This document shows positions 33,218 to 41,363 of a stretch of 64,000 nucleotides of DNA, one piece after another. The notes beneath the pieces were generated by a model, which did not search any database, had not been told where the DNA came from, and worked only from the letters and a program-made list of their open reading frames with translations. The position numbers and the translations under genes are program-made. The stretch is taken from positions 135,444 to 199,443 of the forward strand of contig NZ_JAAIYA010000012.1 of the NCBI RefSeq assembly GCF_010894405.1. Direction: 5' to 3'. Source of the stretch: Pyxidicoccus caerfyrddinensis. GTDB lineage: Bacteria; Myxococcota; Myxococcia; Myxococcales; Myxococcaceae. Position 1 is the stretch's first letter. Each line of letters starts with the position of its first letter.

Positions 33218-34585
33218 CTACTCGCCGACCGCCGAGTAGCGGTAGTCCTCGTCGAACTCGCGCTGGTTGCCAGCGCTCACGCTGGGGCACAGCTTCGCCA
33301 CCGCGCGCTCGCCCTCGTCGGTGAGCGTGTTCCGGGTGAAGTCCAGGTGCTTGAGGTGGGCGAAGGCCGCCGCGCTCTCCGCGAGGATGCGCGCGCCCTC
33401 GTCGGACATCGTGCCTTGCGAGAGGTCCAGCCGCTCCAGTCGCGGCAGCACCTTCGTCTTCGGCAGCACCTTGCAGAGCTCGTCGACGAACTCCGCGTTG
33501 CACAGGCCCAGCGCCTTGAGGTTGGGCAGGCCCTTGCCGTCGAGGATGGGCTGGATGTCCTCCACGCCTCCCTCGCCGCCGTAGTTTTCCTGACCGAACC
33601 AGACCTCCAGCCGCTCCAGCTTCGGCCACTTCGCGGCGGCGATGGACTTCAACGCGGCCAGGGGCAGGCCGCCCGTCTCGATGGTGAACTCGCGCAGCTC
33701 CGGCAGGTCGATGTTCCCCAGCTCCGCGGAGCCGCCGCGCAGGCGCAGTGAGCGCAGGTTGGGGAGCAGCTTGAGGACGGGCGAGAGGTCATGGAGGTGG
33801 GACCAGGAGATCTCCGTGTCGTCCGGGTACTCGAAGTCGCCGATGAACAGGTCCTGCAGCGTCTTCGAGCCGCCCTGCTCGGTGAGCACCTCCGCGAGGC
33901 CCTCGATGACGTCGGCGTAGTCGTTCTCGTCATCGAAGTGCGCCATGCCGAGGGTGAGCCCGCGGATGAAGCGCGCCGACGGATGGGCGAGCAGCGTCTT
34001 CACCAGCTCCGCGATGTCGCGGTCGGAGTCGTAGTCCTTCTGTCCCACCCGCGCGGTCCGGATGAAGCCCAGGTGCCACTCCACCTTCAGCTCCTCCTCG
34101 TCCACCGCGTCTGCCAGGTCCCCGAGCAGCGCGTCCTTGAAGCTCTTGAGGTGCTTCGCAATCTGCTTCTTGAGGTTGGCGGCCTCGTCGCCGCTCGCCT
34201 GGAGCGCCGCGTGCTGGAGGGCGATGAGCTCACCGCGCGGGTCGCCCTGGCGCTGGAGCCAGTCGCCGTAGACGAGGTACGCGTCCGCGTTGTCCGGGTT
34301 GGAGAAGATGGTGGCCTCCAGCTCCGGGTTGGAGGCGCTCTCGCCCGCCTCGCCGTCACCGTCGTCACCGCCCTCGCCGTCGCCGACGAGCTCGTAGCCC
34401 TTCTTCTCCTTCTCGCGGACGAGCTTGTCGTACTCCTTCTTCGCGGTGGCCGTGTCGCTGAAGGACTGCGTCTTCTCCTGGCCGTCCGTGCCGATGCGGC
34501 CCCAGCGCGTGGTGAAAGAGGTCCCCGTGAGGGAGATCTCCCAGAACTTGTTGGAGCTGCCTTCCTTGAACTCGTACCGCGGCAT
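33218..34585 (-). CDS. STM4015-like protein: WGR, TIGR02996 and LRR domains (paralogue 4)
   Basis: A 455-residue protein starting at ATG 34585 after GGAGGACGTCC. WGR domain at residues 1-80 (FKEGSSNKFWEISLTGTSFTTRWGRIG, followed by a Lys/Glu-rich helix), an acidic Gly/Asp linker at about 88-105, TIGR02996 motif at about 110-145, then LRRs to about 435 and the tail REFDEDYRYSAVGE. It is the first LRR copy transcribed and is separated from the upstream vWA-like gene by 43 nt containing a small hairpin. Likely parent of paralogue 3. Confidence 0.9.
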   Translation of the reverse strand: MPRYEFKEGSSNKFWEISLTGTSFTTRWGRIGTDGQEKTQSFSDTATAKKEYDKLVREKEKKGYELVGDGEGGDDGDGEAGESASNPELEATIFSNPDNADAYLVYGDWLQRQGDPRGELIALQHAALQASGDEAANLKKQIAKHLKSFKDALLGDLADAVDEEELKVEWHLGFIRTARVGQKDYDSDRDIAELVKTLLAHPSARFIRGLTLGMAHFDDENDYADVIEGLAEVLTEQGGSKTLQDLFIGDFEYPDDTEISWSHLHDLSPVLKLLPNLRSLRLRGGSAELGNIDLPELREFTIETGGLPLAALKSIAAAKWPKLERLEVWFGQENYGGEGGVEDIQPILDGKGLPNLKALGLCNAEFVDELCKVLPKTKVLPRLERLDLSQGTMSDEGARILAESAAAFAHLKHLDFTRNTLTDEGERAVAKLCPSVSAGNQREFDEDYRYSAVGE

Positions 34586-34597
34586 GGACGTCCTCCG

Positions 34598-34614
34598 CGC
34601 GCCATCGTGGCGCG
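34598..34614 (-). promoter_or_regulatory. hairpin between vWA-like gene and LRR array
   Basis: CGCGCCA (34598-34604), TCG loop, TGGCGCG (34608-34614). It lies in the 43-nt gap directly upstream of the ribosome-binding site of LRR paralogue 4. It could dampen read-through or tune translation of the array relative to the vWA-like gene. Confidence 0.35.
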
Positions 34615-34628
34615 TCCCGGACCGGACG

Positions 34629-36110
34629 CTAGAGAAGGCTCCGCGCAAGCTCAAGCGTCGCGCCAGTCCAGGCCTCCCAGGGGGACTCGGGCGGGGTGCC
34701 CTCCGTGGGCCCGGGCACGCCGGCCTTGCCTCCCAGGACGCGCACGTAGGGGGACGGCCCGCTCAGGTCCACCACCTGGAGGCCCACCCGGGCGTCGGGT
34801 TCTAGCGTGTCATGCGAGGCCCGACGTGCCGCATCCACGAGGAGCACGTCCACCCGGGAGCGCTTCGTGGCCGCCGACGCCTCGGAGAGGACGGCGTCCA
34901 GGTCCGCGGCGGTGAGCACCTCGGCGGTGCCCCGCTCGCGCCACTCGCGCAGGAGCAACTCACACAGGCCGCGCTCCGCCTCCAGGGGGGACTGGCCCTT
35001 GTCGTCCTGGACGAAGACGACGCGGAAGCGGAGGTCCTCGGCCGTGAGCCACGTGGAGAGCCGGCGCACGAGGCACAGCACCTGCCCCAGCAACACCACG
35101 GCGCGCTGCCAGCGCACGCCCGCGTCCTTCACCCGCGCGTCCACCAGGCCCGGCAGCAGGGCGAAGGTGATGACGCGGCGCCGCCGCACCGCGACGCTCT
35201 CGTCGCGCGTGTAGTAGAGCAGCTCGCCCTCCACGTAGCGCACGTCGAACAGGTCCAGGGTGGGCTCGTCCTCCATGTAGACCAGCTCGGAGGTGACGAG
35301 GTTCTCCAGGCTGCCGACGTTGGACACGGATGCGAAGCCGCCCTGCGGGAAGGCGGCCTCGTCCTCCAGCGTCGTCGGGGTGGGACCGGAGGAGACGGGG
35401 CGCGCGCGCAGCTTCGGCGGCAGCGTGCGCGACAGCGCCTCCGCGGCCTCCACCGCCTGCTCCAGCGCGAGGCGCTGTGCCTTTCCCTGGAGGTGCTCCA
35501 GGTTCTCCAGCGTGAAGGCCTCCGTGTCGCCGAGGAGCGCCTGCGCCCGGCGGGCCGCGCTCGCCAGCGCCTCGTAGCCCTCGGCCAGCCGCTCCAGCGC
35601 GGCGCCGGCTCCGGGCTCGCGCAGCGCCGCGTAGCCCGCGTGCAGCAACTCGCCCGGAGGACGCTCCAGGACGCGTCGCGCCAGTGCCGGACTCAGGGCG
35701 GTGCCCCCCGTGAAGCCGAGCCGTGTCAGCACGCGCGCGGCGAGGAAGGCCACGCCGCGGGGGCGGAGCGGCTCGGGCAGACGGGCCAGGGCGGAGGACA
35801 CGGCGTCCAGGTGGGGCTCGGCGGCCAGTCGCGCCAGCACGTGGTCGTCGTAGGCGCGCACGGCGGCGCGCAGCCGGGGCAGCGTGTCCGGGACGGGCAG
35901 GGTGGGGGAGAGCGGCACGCCCGCGACGAGCCGCCCGAGGTCGGCGACGAGGGCTGGAGGGGGCAGGTCCGGGAGCTCGGCGAGGGTGGCCAGCAGCCAC
36001 GGGACGGAGGCCGTCAGCGACTCCGGGCTGGGGCCTTCCTGCCGGGCAAGGCACAGCCCGGCGCACAGCCACCGCTCCGCATCCTGGGGTCCTCGCAGCT
36101 CCGCGCTCAT
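34629..36110 (-). CDS. vWA-like component of an FtsH-vWA-MoxR ternary system
   Basis: A 493-residue protein; I choose ATG 36110 although the ribosome-binding site is weak. The N-terminal 250 residues are helical and Leu/Ala-rich. Residues about 265-450 match the layout of MoxR-partner vWA proteins: SLENLVTSELVYMED, then a YVEGELLYYTRDE segment, the first strand RRRVITFALLPG, an amphipathic helix, FRVVFVQDD, and VDVLLVDAARR. The first-strand MIDAS (DxSxS) is not recognisable, so metal binding may be lost. MoxR-vWA pairs act as chaperone-like complexes. The MoxR gene lies about 670 nt upstream beyond a small opposite-strand gene. The vWA call is inference from layout. Confidence 0.6.
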   Translation of the reverse strand: MSAELRGPQDAERWLCAGLCLARQEGPSPESLTASVPWLLATLAELPDLPPPALVADLGRLVAGVPLSPTLPVPDTLPRLRAAVRAYDDHVLARLAAEPHLDAVSSALARLPEPLRPRGVAFLAARVLTRLGFTGGTALSPALARRVLERPPGELLHAGYAALREPGAGAALERLAEGYEALASAARRAQALLGDTEAFTLENLEHLQGKAQRLALEQAVEAAEALSRTLPPKLRARPVSSGPTPTTLEDEAAFPQGGFASVSNVGSLENLVTSELVYMEDEPTLDLFDVRYVEGELLYYTRDESVAVRRRRVITFALLPGLVDARVKDAGVRWQRAVVLLGQVLCLVRRLSTWLTAEDLRFRVVFVQDDKGQSPLEAERGLCELLLREWRERGTAEVLTAADLDAVLSEASAATKRSRVDVLLVDAARRASHDTLEPDARVGLQVVDLSGPSPYVRVLGGKAGVPGPTEGTPPESPWEAWTGATLELARSLL

Positions 36111-36302
36111 GGGTGTTCGTTCAGGTGGGGACGCGAGTCCCGGCCCCATCACACGCTCAGTGGGGGCGGCGCAGTCTATCAGCCGCACGCGGACCTTCGA
36201 GATGGCGATGGCGCGCGTGACACGGCGTCGGTGGCGGAACGGAATCTTCTGCTATGAAATGGCACGGGGACGGATGGTCCGACCCATCGCAGTGAGGGGC
36301 GC

Positions 36303-36761
36303 ATGAGGAGTATCGCCGGTTGGTTTCTCGTCGTCTTCGGGCTCATCGGTTACGGCGCGGAAATCGACAACCTGCGCAAGGGCACGACGGACAACTCGGC
36401 CATGGGGTTCGTGCTCGCCACCCTCTCCCTCCTTGGAGGCGCGGCGCTCATCCGTGCCGCACGGCGCGCGAAGCTGCCGCCGGAGCTGCGGGAGCGGCTC
36501 GCCGTGGAACAGCTCCCCGCCAGGTCCCCTCGCGACCTCGAGAAGGCGGTCCTCGCCTGCGCCAAACAGCATGGTGGCCGCGTCACCATCGCCGAGGTCG
36601 CGACCGAGAGTGACCTCTCCTTCACCGAAGCCAAGGAGGTCCTCGAGGAGCTCTCGCGCGCGGGCGCCTGCACCGTCGACGTCACCGACGAAGGCGCCTT
36701 CATCTACGAGTTCCTCGGCCTGCTGCCTCGCGAAGCCAAACGCGAGGCTCTCGACGTCTGA
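36303..36761 (+). CDS. small membrane protein with C-terminal winged-helix-like domain
   Basis: A 152-residue protein; ATG 36303 follows GAGGGGCGC. Two hydrophobic helices (residues about 5-18 and 34-52) precede a cytoplasmic segment. Residues about 75-135 look like a winged helix (LEKAVLACAKQHGGRVTIAEVATESDLSFTEAKEVLEELSRAG). It lies on the strand opposite the fvm genes, between the MoxR ATPase (convergent, 17 nt apart) and the vWA-like gene (divergent). It might be a membrane-bound regulator of the system or an unrelated insertion. No family name recognised. Confidence 0.7.
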   Translation: MRSIAGWFLVVFGLIGYGAEIDNLRKGTTDNSAMGFVLATLSLLGGAALIRAARRAKLPPELRERLAVEQLPARSPRDLEKAVLACAKQHGGRVTIAEVATESDLSFTEAKEVLEELSRAGACTVDVTDEGAFIYEFLGLLPREAKREALDV

Positions 36762-36778
36762 GTCGATGGACCCCGGCG

Positions 36779-37828
36779 TCAGGTGAGCCCCAGCAGCCGG
36801 GGCACCTTCTCCTCCAGCAGGTCAATCTCCTCGCGGCTCTCGCCCAGGTAGGAGAGGAGCTGGAGGTCCTGCCGCTCCACCGCGCCGCCGTGGAAGATCC
36901 ACGCGCGGGTGCGCAGCAGCCGGTAGAGCTTCACCAGCTTGCGGTCGCTGATGAAGACGCCGTCCTCGCGCGTCAGCGTCTGCACCACGCGGCGGAACTC
37001 GCGCAGCAGCTCGTCGCGGAAGAAGAGGTCGCGGTCTCGCAGCTCGCGCCCGTCCGGGCCTGTCTCGCGCTTGCCCATCATCAGCGTCAGGTAGCGGTGC
37101 GTCTTGAGCACGTCGTCCAGCGAGGCGTGCCCCTCCGCCCACGGCTTCTGGTTCATCTCGCGGTGGGTCTGCGAGTCCAGGCCGGAGTCGAGCAGCTCCA
37201 GGAAGTAGCGGTCCTGCACCGGGCGGCATGCGGCCTTGAGGCAGAAGCGGTCCTTGAGCGCGCCCAGCTCCGCGTGCTCGGGCAGCTCGTTGGTGGCGGC
37301 GAAGAGGACCTTCAGGCGCACCGGCTGGGGCGCGCCGTCCTGGTAGAACTTGCGCTCGTTGATGACAGTGAGCAGCGCGTTGAGGATGGCGGAGCTGGCC
37401 TTGAAGACCTCGTCCAGGAAGACGAGCCGCGCGGTGGGCAGCTTGCCGCCCTCGCGCCGGATGTAGCGACCCTGGCGGAGCAGGTTGATGTCGATGGGGC
37501 CCAGGACTTCCGACGGCTCGGTGAAGCGCGTCAGGAGGTACTCGAAGTAGTCCTCGTTGGGGATGCGCAGCGCGTCCCGGAACTTGAGCACCAGGTCCGA
37601 CTTCGCGGTGCCCGGAGGGCCCACGAGCAGCAGCGGCTCCTGCGCCACCGCCGCCACGGTCATCAGGTCCACCAGGTCCTGCTTGCCCACGAAGTGCCGG
37701 CCCAGCGCGAGCCGGAAGCGGTTCAGCCGGTCGCGCAAGGCGTGGGCCTCGCGTGAGAGCGCGTCGAAGGACAGCTCGCTGATGGGGTCGACGGCGGGTG
37801 ACGCTTCGCGCCGGGGCAGACTGCTCAT
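36779..37828 (-). CDS. MoxR-family AAA+ ATPase (fvm ternary system)
   Basis: A 349-residue AAA+ protein. Walker A GPPGTAKS at residues 70-77, Walker B LVFLDEVFK, sensor region LFAATNE with the MoxR-specific EPSEVLGPIDINLLRQG insertion after the first subdomain, and a C-terminal helical lid ending VPRLLGLT. MoxR ATPases remodel or load metal onto client proteins together with a vWA protein. Here the gene start overlaps the stop of the 1090-residue partner (ATGA), placing it as the final gene of the fvm operon. Confidence 0.92.
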   Translation of the reverse strand: MSSLPRREASPAVDPISELSFDALSREAHALRDRLNRFRLALGRHFVGKQDLVDLMTVAAVAQEPLLLVGPPGTAKSDLVLKFRDALRIPNEDYFEYLLTRFTEPSEVLGPIDINLLRQGRYIRREGGKLPTARLVFLDEVFKASSAILNALLTVINERKFYQDGAPQPVRLKVLFAATNELPEHAELGALKDRFCLKAACRPVQDRYFLELLDSGLDSQTHREMNQKPWAEGHASLDDVLKTHRYLTLMMGKRETGPDGRELRDRDLFFRDELLREFRRVVQTLTREDGVFISDRKLVKLYRLLRTRAWIFHGGAVERQDLQLLSYLGESREEIDLLEEKVPRLLGLT

Positions 37829-40800
37829 GTTGTGCGCTCCTCCAGCTCCCGATGGATGCGCCGTCGCACCAGGAATTCGTCCTCGTCCAGCCAGCTCCGC
37901 GCCCGCTCACCGCTGCCCTGGCCCACTTCCACGTGGCCCAGCACCAGCGCGTCCGCGAGCTCCACCACGGAGAGGCAGAAGTGGCTGTTCGTGTTGTAGC
38001 TGTCCGTCACGTTCGGCAGTTGCTCCGACAGCCGCGCCAGCCCGGGCAGCGCGACGTCCACCGGCGCGTGCGCCAGCGCGCCCGCCAGGCTCCGCGTCAG
38101 CGCCAGCCGCTCCGGCAGCGCACCCTTCGCCGCGGAGAGCGAGTCGAAGGCCCGGTCGAACACGGGCAGGGCCTCCTCGGTGCGTCCCAGCATCGCCAGG
38201 CCCGCGGCCACGCCGAGCTGCGCCGGCAGCGGCGTCTTCGGCTTCGCGAGGAGCCCCTGCGTCGCGTCCACCAATTCGCGCGCCTCGCGGGACAGGCCCA
38301 CCCGGCGCAGGCCGCGCAGGCTCACGCCCAGCAGGCCCTGACCCCACGCGGGGGACTCGGGAGGCAGCCCCGCCAGCACCTTGCGCAGGCGGCCCGCCAG
38401 CGCCGTCGCCCGGTCCGCCCGGCCGAAGAGGGCCGCGAGCGAGAGCGCGTCACCCAATAGCTGTCCCTGGACCTCGCCGGGGAGCCCTTCCAGCGCCCCC
38501 ACCAGCCTGTCCAACAGCGGCAGCGCGCGCGCCGGGGGAAGCCGGGGGAGCGTGTCCAGCAGCCCTCCCAGCAGCCGCTGGCGCTCGGGAGCGGCCAGCT
38601 TCGGCGCGGTGGCGCGGGAGGTGAGCGCCTCCACCTCGGCCGCCACCTTGCCAGGGTCCCGGATGTCTCGCAGCGCCGCGAACTCCTCGCCGCGCAGGTC
38701 GCGTGCGCCGCGTCCGAAGGCCCGCGCGGGGTCCAGCCGCTCGCTGGGTTCCAGCAGCGCGGAGGACTGCCGCAGCCGGTCCACCTTGTACCGCTGGAAG
38801 GTGTTCAGCGCGTTCAGCTCCGCGGCGATGTCCGGCGGCAGCGGCGTCTCCGGTGCCTGTCCTTCCAACGCCTGTGCCACGCGCGCGCCGTAGGCCCGCG
38901 AGAGGAAGCCGTGGATGGGCTCCGTCGCGTCGAGTGCCTCCATCGCGGAGACCGCGAGCGCCCGAGCCCGGTCCGCCTGTCCCAGCCGCGCCAGCCCGCA
39001 GGCGAAGACGAAGCGGACGTAGGCCTGCGTGAGGACGGGCGGGGCCTCGATGGAGGAGCGGCGGCGCGTGGTGCGCTCGAAGCGCTCCTGCATGGCCTCC
39101 AGTTGCGCTCCCAGCCGGGGCGCGTGCGTCGCGTCGGTGCCGGCGCGCAGGAAGCGGGGCACGTCGCGCGCCAGGGAGAGTCCGCGCTGGAGCATCTCCA
39201 GCAGCCGGTCTCCCGCCCGCGCCAGCCCGAGCGGGTCTCCGCCCGCGAGCCGGTCCAGCGAGGCCCGCGCCAGCCACAGCGAGCGCACGTCGAGCGCTGC
39301 GTCGTGCCTGTCCAACCAGCGCTGGAGCGAGGGCACGTCACCGGGCGTCTGCCCTCCGGGCGCCAGCACCGCGCGCGCCAGGCTGCTGGCGAGCGCCCGC
39401 ACGTCGTCGTCCGAGGGCGTCGCGCGCGAGAGCAGCTCGGCGGTGGAGGGCGCGCCGACCGTCTCGGCCTCGGCCCAGCGCGAGGCCAGCTCGGCGGCCT
39501 CGGGGCCCGCGCTCTCCCAGAGCGCCCGTGTCCAGCACAGGCCCGCGTCGCGCCTGCGCCCGAGCTGGCCATTCAGCTCCGCCATGCGGACCCAGAGCCG
39601 CCGCCGCTCGGCGGAGTCCGCCGGTGCGTCGAGCGCGAGGAAGGACTTCTCCAGCTTCGCCAGTTCCTGCTCCGCGGCGCCCAGCTGCGCGGGCGTGAGC
39701 GGGGCCAGCCTCGCGCCCGGGGTCGCCGCCTCCGTGGCGCGCCTCACGTTGCGGGTCGCCGCTTCAGCGGGCTCGGCCGGTTGCGGCGCGGCGACGCGGC
39801 GCGAGCGACGGGACGACCTGGCGTCCTTCTCGTCTTCCTCTTCAGCCTTCTCCGGGGCGGAGGACTGCCACTCGCCCGCGGCGGCCTCGAAGGCCTCGAA
39901 GTCGAACGTCACTCCGCGCACCCAGGGCACCAGCGCGGCGGTGCCCGTGTCCACCACGTAGTCCACCCAGGCGTCGAGCGGATGGAAGGCGGACTCGGGC
40001 AGGCGCTCGGCGCGGAATGCCCCGTTGCCCGTGGGGTGCAGCCACGTCACGGTGTCGCGCTCGGGGGTGAGCAGCGCGCGCAGCCTGTCGCGCCGCACGG
40101 GGGGCTCCAGCAACCCGTCACACGGCAGGTACAGGTCCGCGAGCTGCGGCAGCGGCGCGTAGGCCATGCCGGACAGGCCCAGCTCCGGTGGCCGCTCGCG
40201 GCCCGCCCTCGCCCGCAGGACGATGCACGGCGCGTCCGGCGGCCCGGCCACCGCGAAGCGGAGCTGGGCCAGCAGCGCCTCGGGCAGCGTGTGGACGAGC
40301 GACTCCACCTGGGCCCGCGCGTTGTCGCGGAGCACCCACAGGCTCGCGGGCTCCGTGCGCGCGGCGCGCGTGAGGCGCAGGGGCACCGAGAGTCGCCCGG
40401 GCGCGGCCTCGGCCTTCCATTCCTCCGCCGGCTCGGGGAGGCGCAGGTCGGTGAGCTGGTACAGGTCCGTCCACGGCCCGTCCGGCGCCGTCTGCCAGCG
40501 CCCGTCACCGGGAATGAGCAGCAGCGTCCCCTTCGCGGGCTGGAGCGTGCGCGCGAGCGGATGCGAGTGGCCCAGCTCCACCCAGACGGAGTGCTGTCCG
40601 GGCACCGCGGGTACGAAGGCGCGCAGGCCCCCCGTGTGGTCCAGCGCGCCGGTCAGGGTGAAGTACGGCGGCGCCACCGCGCGCAGCAGGGCCCTCCGGC
40701 TGTCGCCCCGGGCGCTTCCGGCGAGGCAGACCTCCTGCCTGTCACAGCCCAGCCGCAGCATCTCTCCCGCCAGGGGCAGCAGCGCGTTCGCGCTCGCCGG

Positions 40801-41097
40801 CACGAAGAGCACCGGGCCGCCGGGCGCCGCGTCGACGGGGATGCGGCGCGGGCGGAGCAGCTCCGCCCAGCAGAGCACCGGGGCCGCGCGGCCGGACTCC
40901 GCGTCCTCCACGCCGACGCCGAGCGAGGTCAGCCCCTTGAGCGCCGCCTTCGTGAGGGGCGACTCCGGGGTGACGTGGAGCGCACCCTCGGCGGTGCGGC
41001 GGTAGCGCGCCGGTGAGGCCTGCACTTCGGAAGGGACGAGTCCGGAGGTGAGCGCGAGCTGCAGCGCTTCCTCACTGGGGAAGACGAGCGTGGACAT
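37825..41097 (-). CDS. large 1090-residue accessory protein of the fvm ternary system
   Basis: The largest protein of the operon. The N-terminal about 400 residues are mixed alpha/beta with Pro-rich turns, including a possible SseB-like opening (MSTLVFPSEEALQLALTSG, inference). A charged linker (KAEEEDEKDARSSRRSRR) at about residues 412-430 is followed by an almost wholly helical, Leu/Ala/Arg-rich C-terminal half with TPR-like pairs (LAVSAMEALDATEP, LGLARAGDRLLEMLQRG). No catalytic motif seen. Both ends overlap neighbours by 4 nt (ATGA), tying it stoichiometrically to the small protein and MoxR. It may be a scaffold or client adaptor. The assignment to an fvm domain family is from context. 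Confidence 0.75.
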   Translation of the reverse strand: MSTLVFPSEEALQLALTSGLVPSEVQASPARYRRTAEGALHVTPESPLTKAALKGLTSLGVGVEDAESGRAAPVLCWAELLRPRRIPVDAAPGGPVLFVPASANALLPLAGEMLRLGCDRQEVCLAGSARGDSRRALLRAVAPPYFTLTGALDHTGGLRAFVPAVPGQHSVWVELGHSHPLARTLQPAKGTLLLIPGDGRWQTAPDGPWTDLYQLTDLRLPEPAEEWKAEAAPGRLSVPLRLTRAARTEPASLWVLRDNARAQVESLVHTLPEALLAQLRFAVAGPPDAPCIVLRARAGRERPPELGLSGMAYAPLPQLADLYLPCDGLLEPPVRRDRLRALLTPERDTVTWLHPTGNGAFRAERLPESAFHPLDAWVDYVVDTGTAALVPWVRGVTFDFEAFEAAAGEWQSSAPEKAEEEDEKDARSSRRSRRVAAPQPAEPAEAATRNVRRATEAATPGARLAPLTPAQLGAAEQELAKLEKSFLALDAPADSAERRRLWVRMAELNGQLGRRRDAGLCWTRALWESAGPEAAELASRWAEAETVGAPSTAELLSRATPSDDDVRALASSLARAVLAPGGQTPGDVPSLQRWLDRHDAALDVRSLWLARASLDRLAGGDPLGLARAGDRLLEMLQRGLSLARDVPRFLRAGTDATHAPRLGAQLEAMQERFERTTRRRSSIEAPPVLTQAYVRFVFACGLARLGQADRARALAVSAMEALDATEPIHGFLSRAYGARVAQALEGQAPETPLPPDIAAELNALNTFQRYKVDRLRQSSALLEPSERLDPARAFGRGARDLRGEEFAALRDIRDPGKVAAEVEALTSRATAPKLAAPERQRLLGGLLDTLPRLPPARALPLLDRLVGALEGLPGEVQGQLLGDALSLAALFGRADRATALAGRLRKVLAGLPPESPAWGQGLLGVSLRGLRRVGLSREARELVDATQGLLAKPKTPLPAQLGVAAGLAMLGRTEEALPVFDRAFDSLSAAKGALPERLALTRSLAGALAHAPVDVALPGLARLSEQLPNVTDSYNTNSHFCLSVVELADALVLGHVEVGQGSGERARSWLDEDEFLVRRRIHRELEERTT

Positions 41098-41363
41098 CAG
41101 GCCTTCTGGCCCACCTTTCCGGAAGTCTCCTCGGCCGAGGACGAGGGCTCCGCGGCCTGTCCGGCCGGAGTGTCGCGCTTGACGATGACGCGGCCCAGCT
41201 CGGAGGCCTTGAGCGTGCCGCCGGCGATGAGCTTGTCCACGAGGCGGCGGTGCTCCTCCTCGTGCTCCATGGGCAGCGCGTCCGAGTCGCTCTCGTACTG
41301 GATGACGACGTCCTTGCGGCCCGTCGCGGGGTCCACCTGGAGGCGGAGGATGAGGCTAGCCAA
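41097..41363 (-). CDS. small 88-residue fvm-associated protein
   Basis: A short acidic protein with probable TTG start at 41363, preceded by AAGGAGCCCGCCC and overlapping the FtsH-like stop by 8 nt. Its own stop overlaps the start of the 1090-residue gene (ATGA). Residues 1-60 form a compact alpha/beta unit (LILRLQVDPATGRKDVVIQYE, EHRRLVDKLIAGG, LGRVIVKR), then a Ser/Glu-rich tail. I recognise it only as a conserved-looking small partner in this gene order. It may be a ubiquitin-like or cofactor-type subunit. Function unknown. Confidence 0.75.
   Translation of the reverse strand: MASLILRLQVDPATGRKDVVIQYESDSDALPMEHEEEHRRLVDKLIAGGTLKASELGRVIVKRDTPAGQAAEPSSSAEETSGKVGQKA

Noticed and set aside
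29216-34585. The tandem LRR genes as a repeat or mobile element
   Set aside because: These are intact, diverged coding paralogues without terminal repeats, transposase or target-site duplications.
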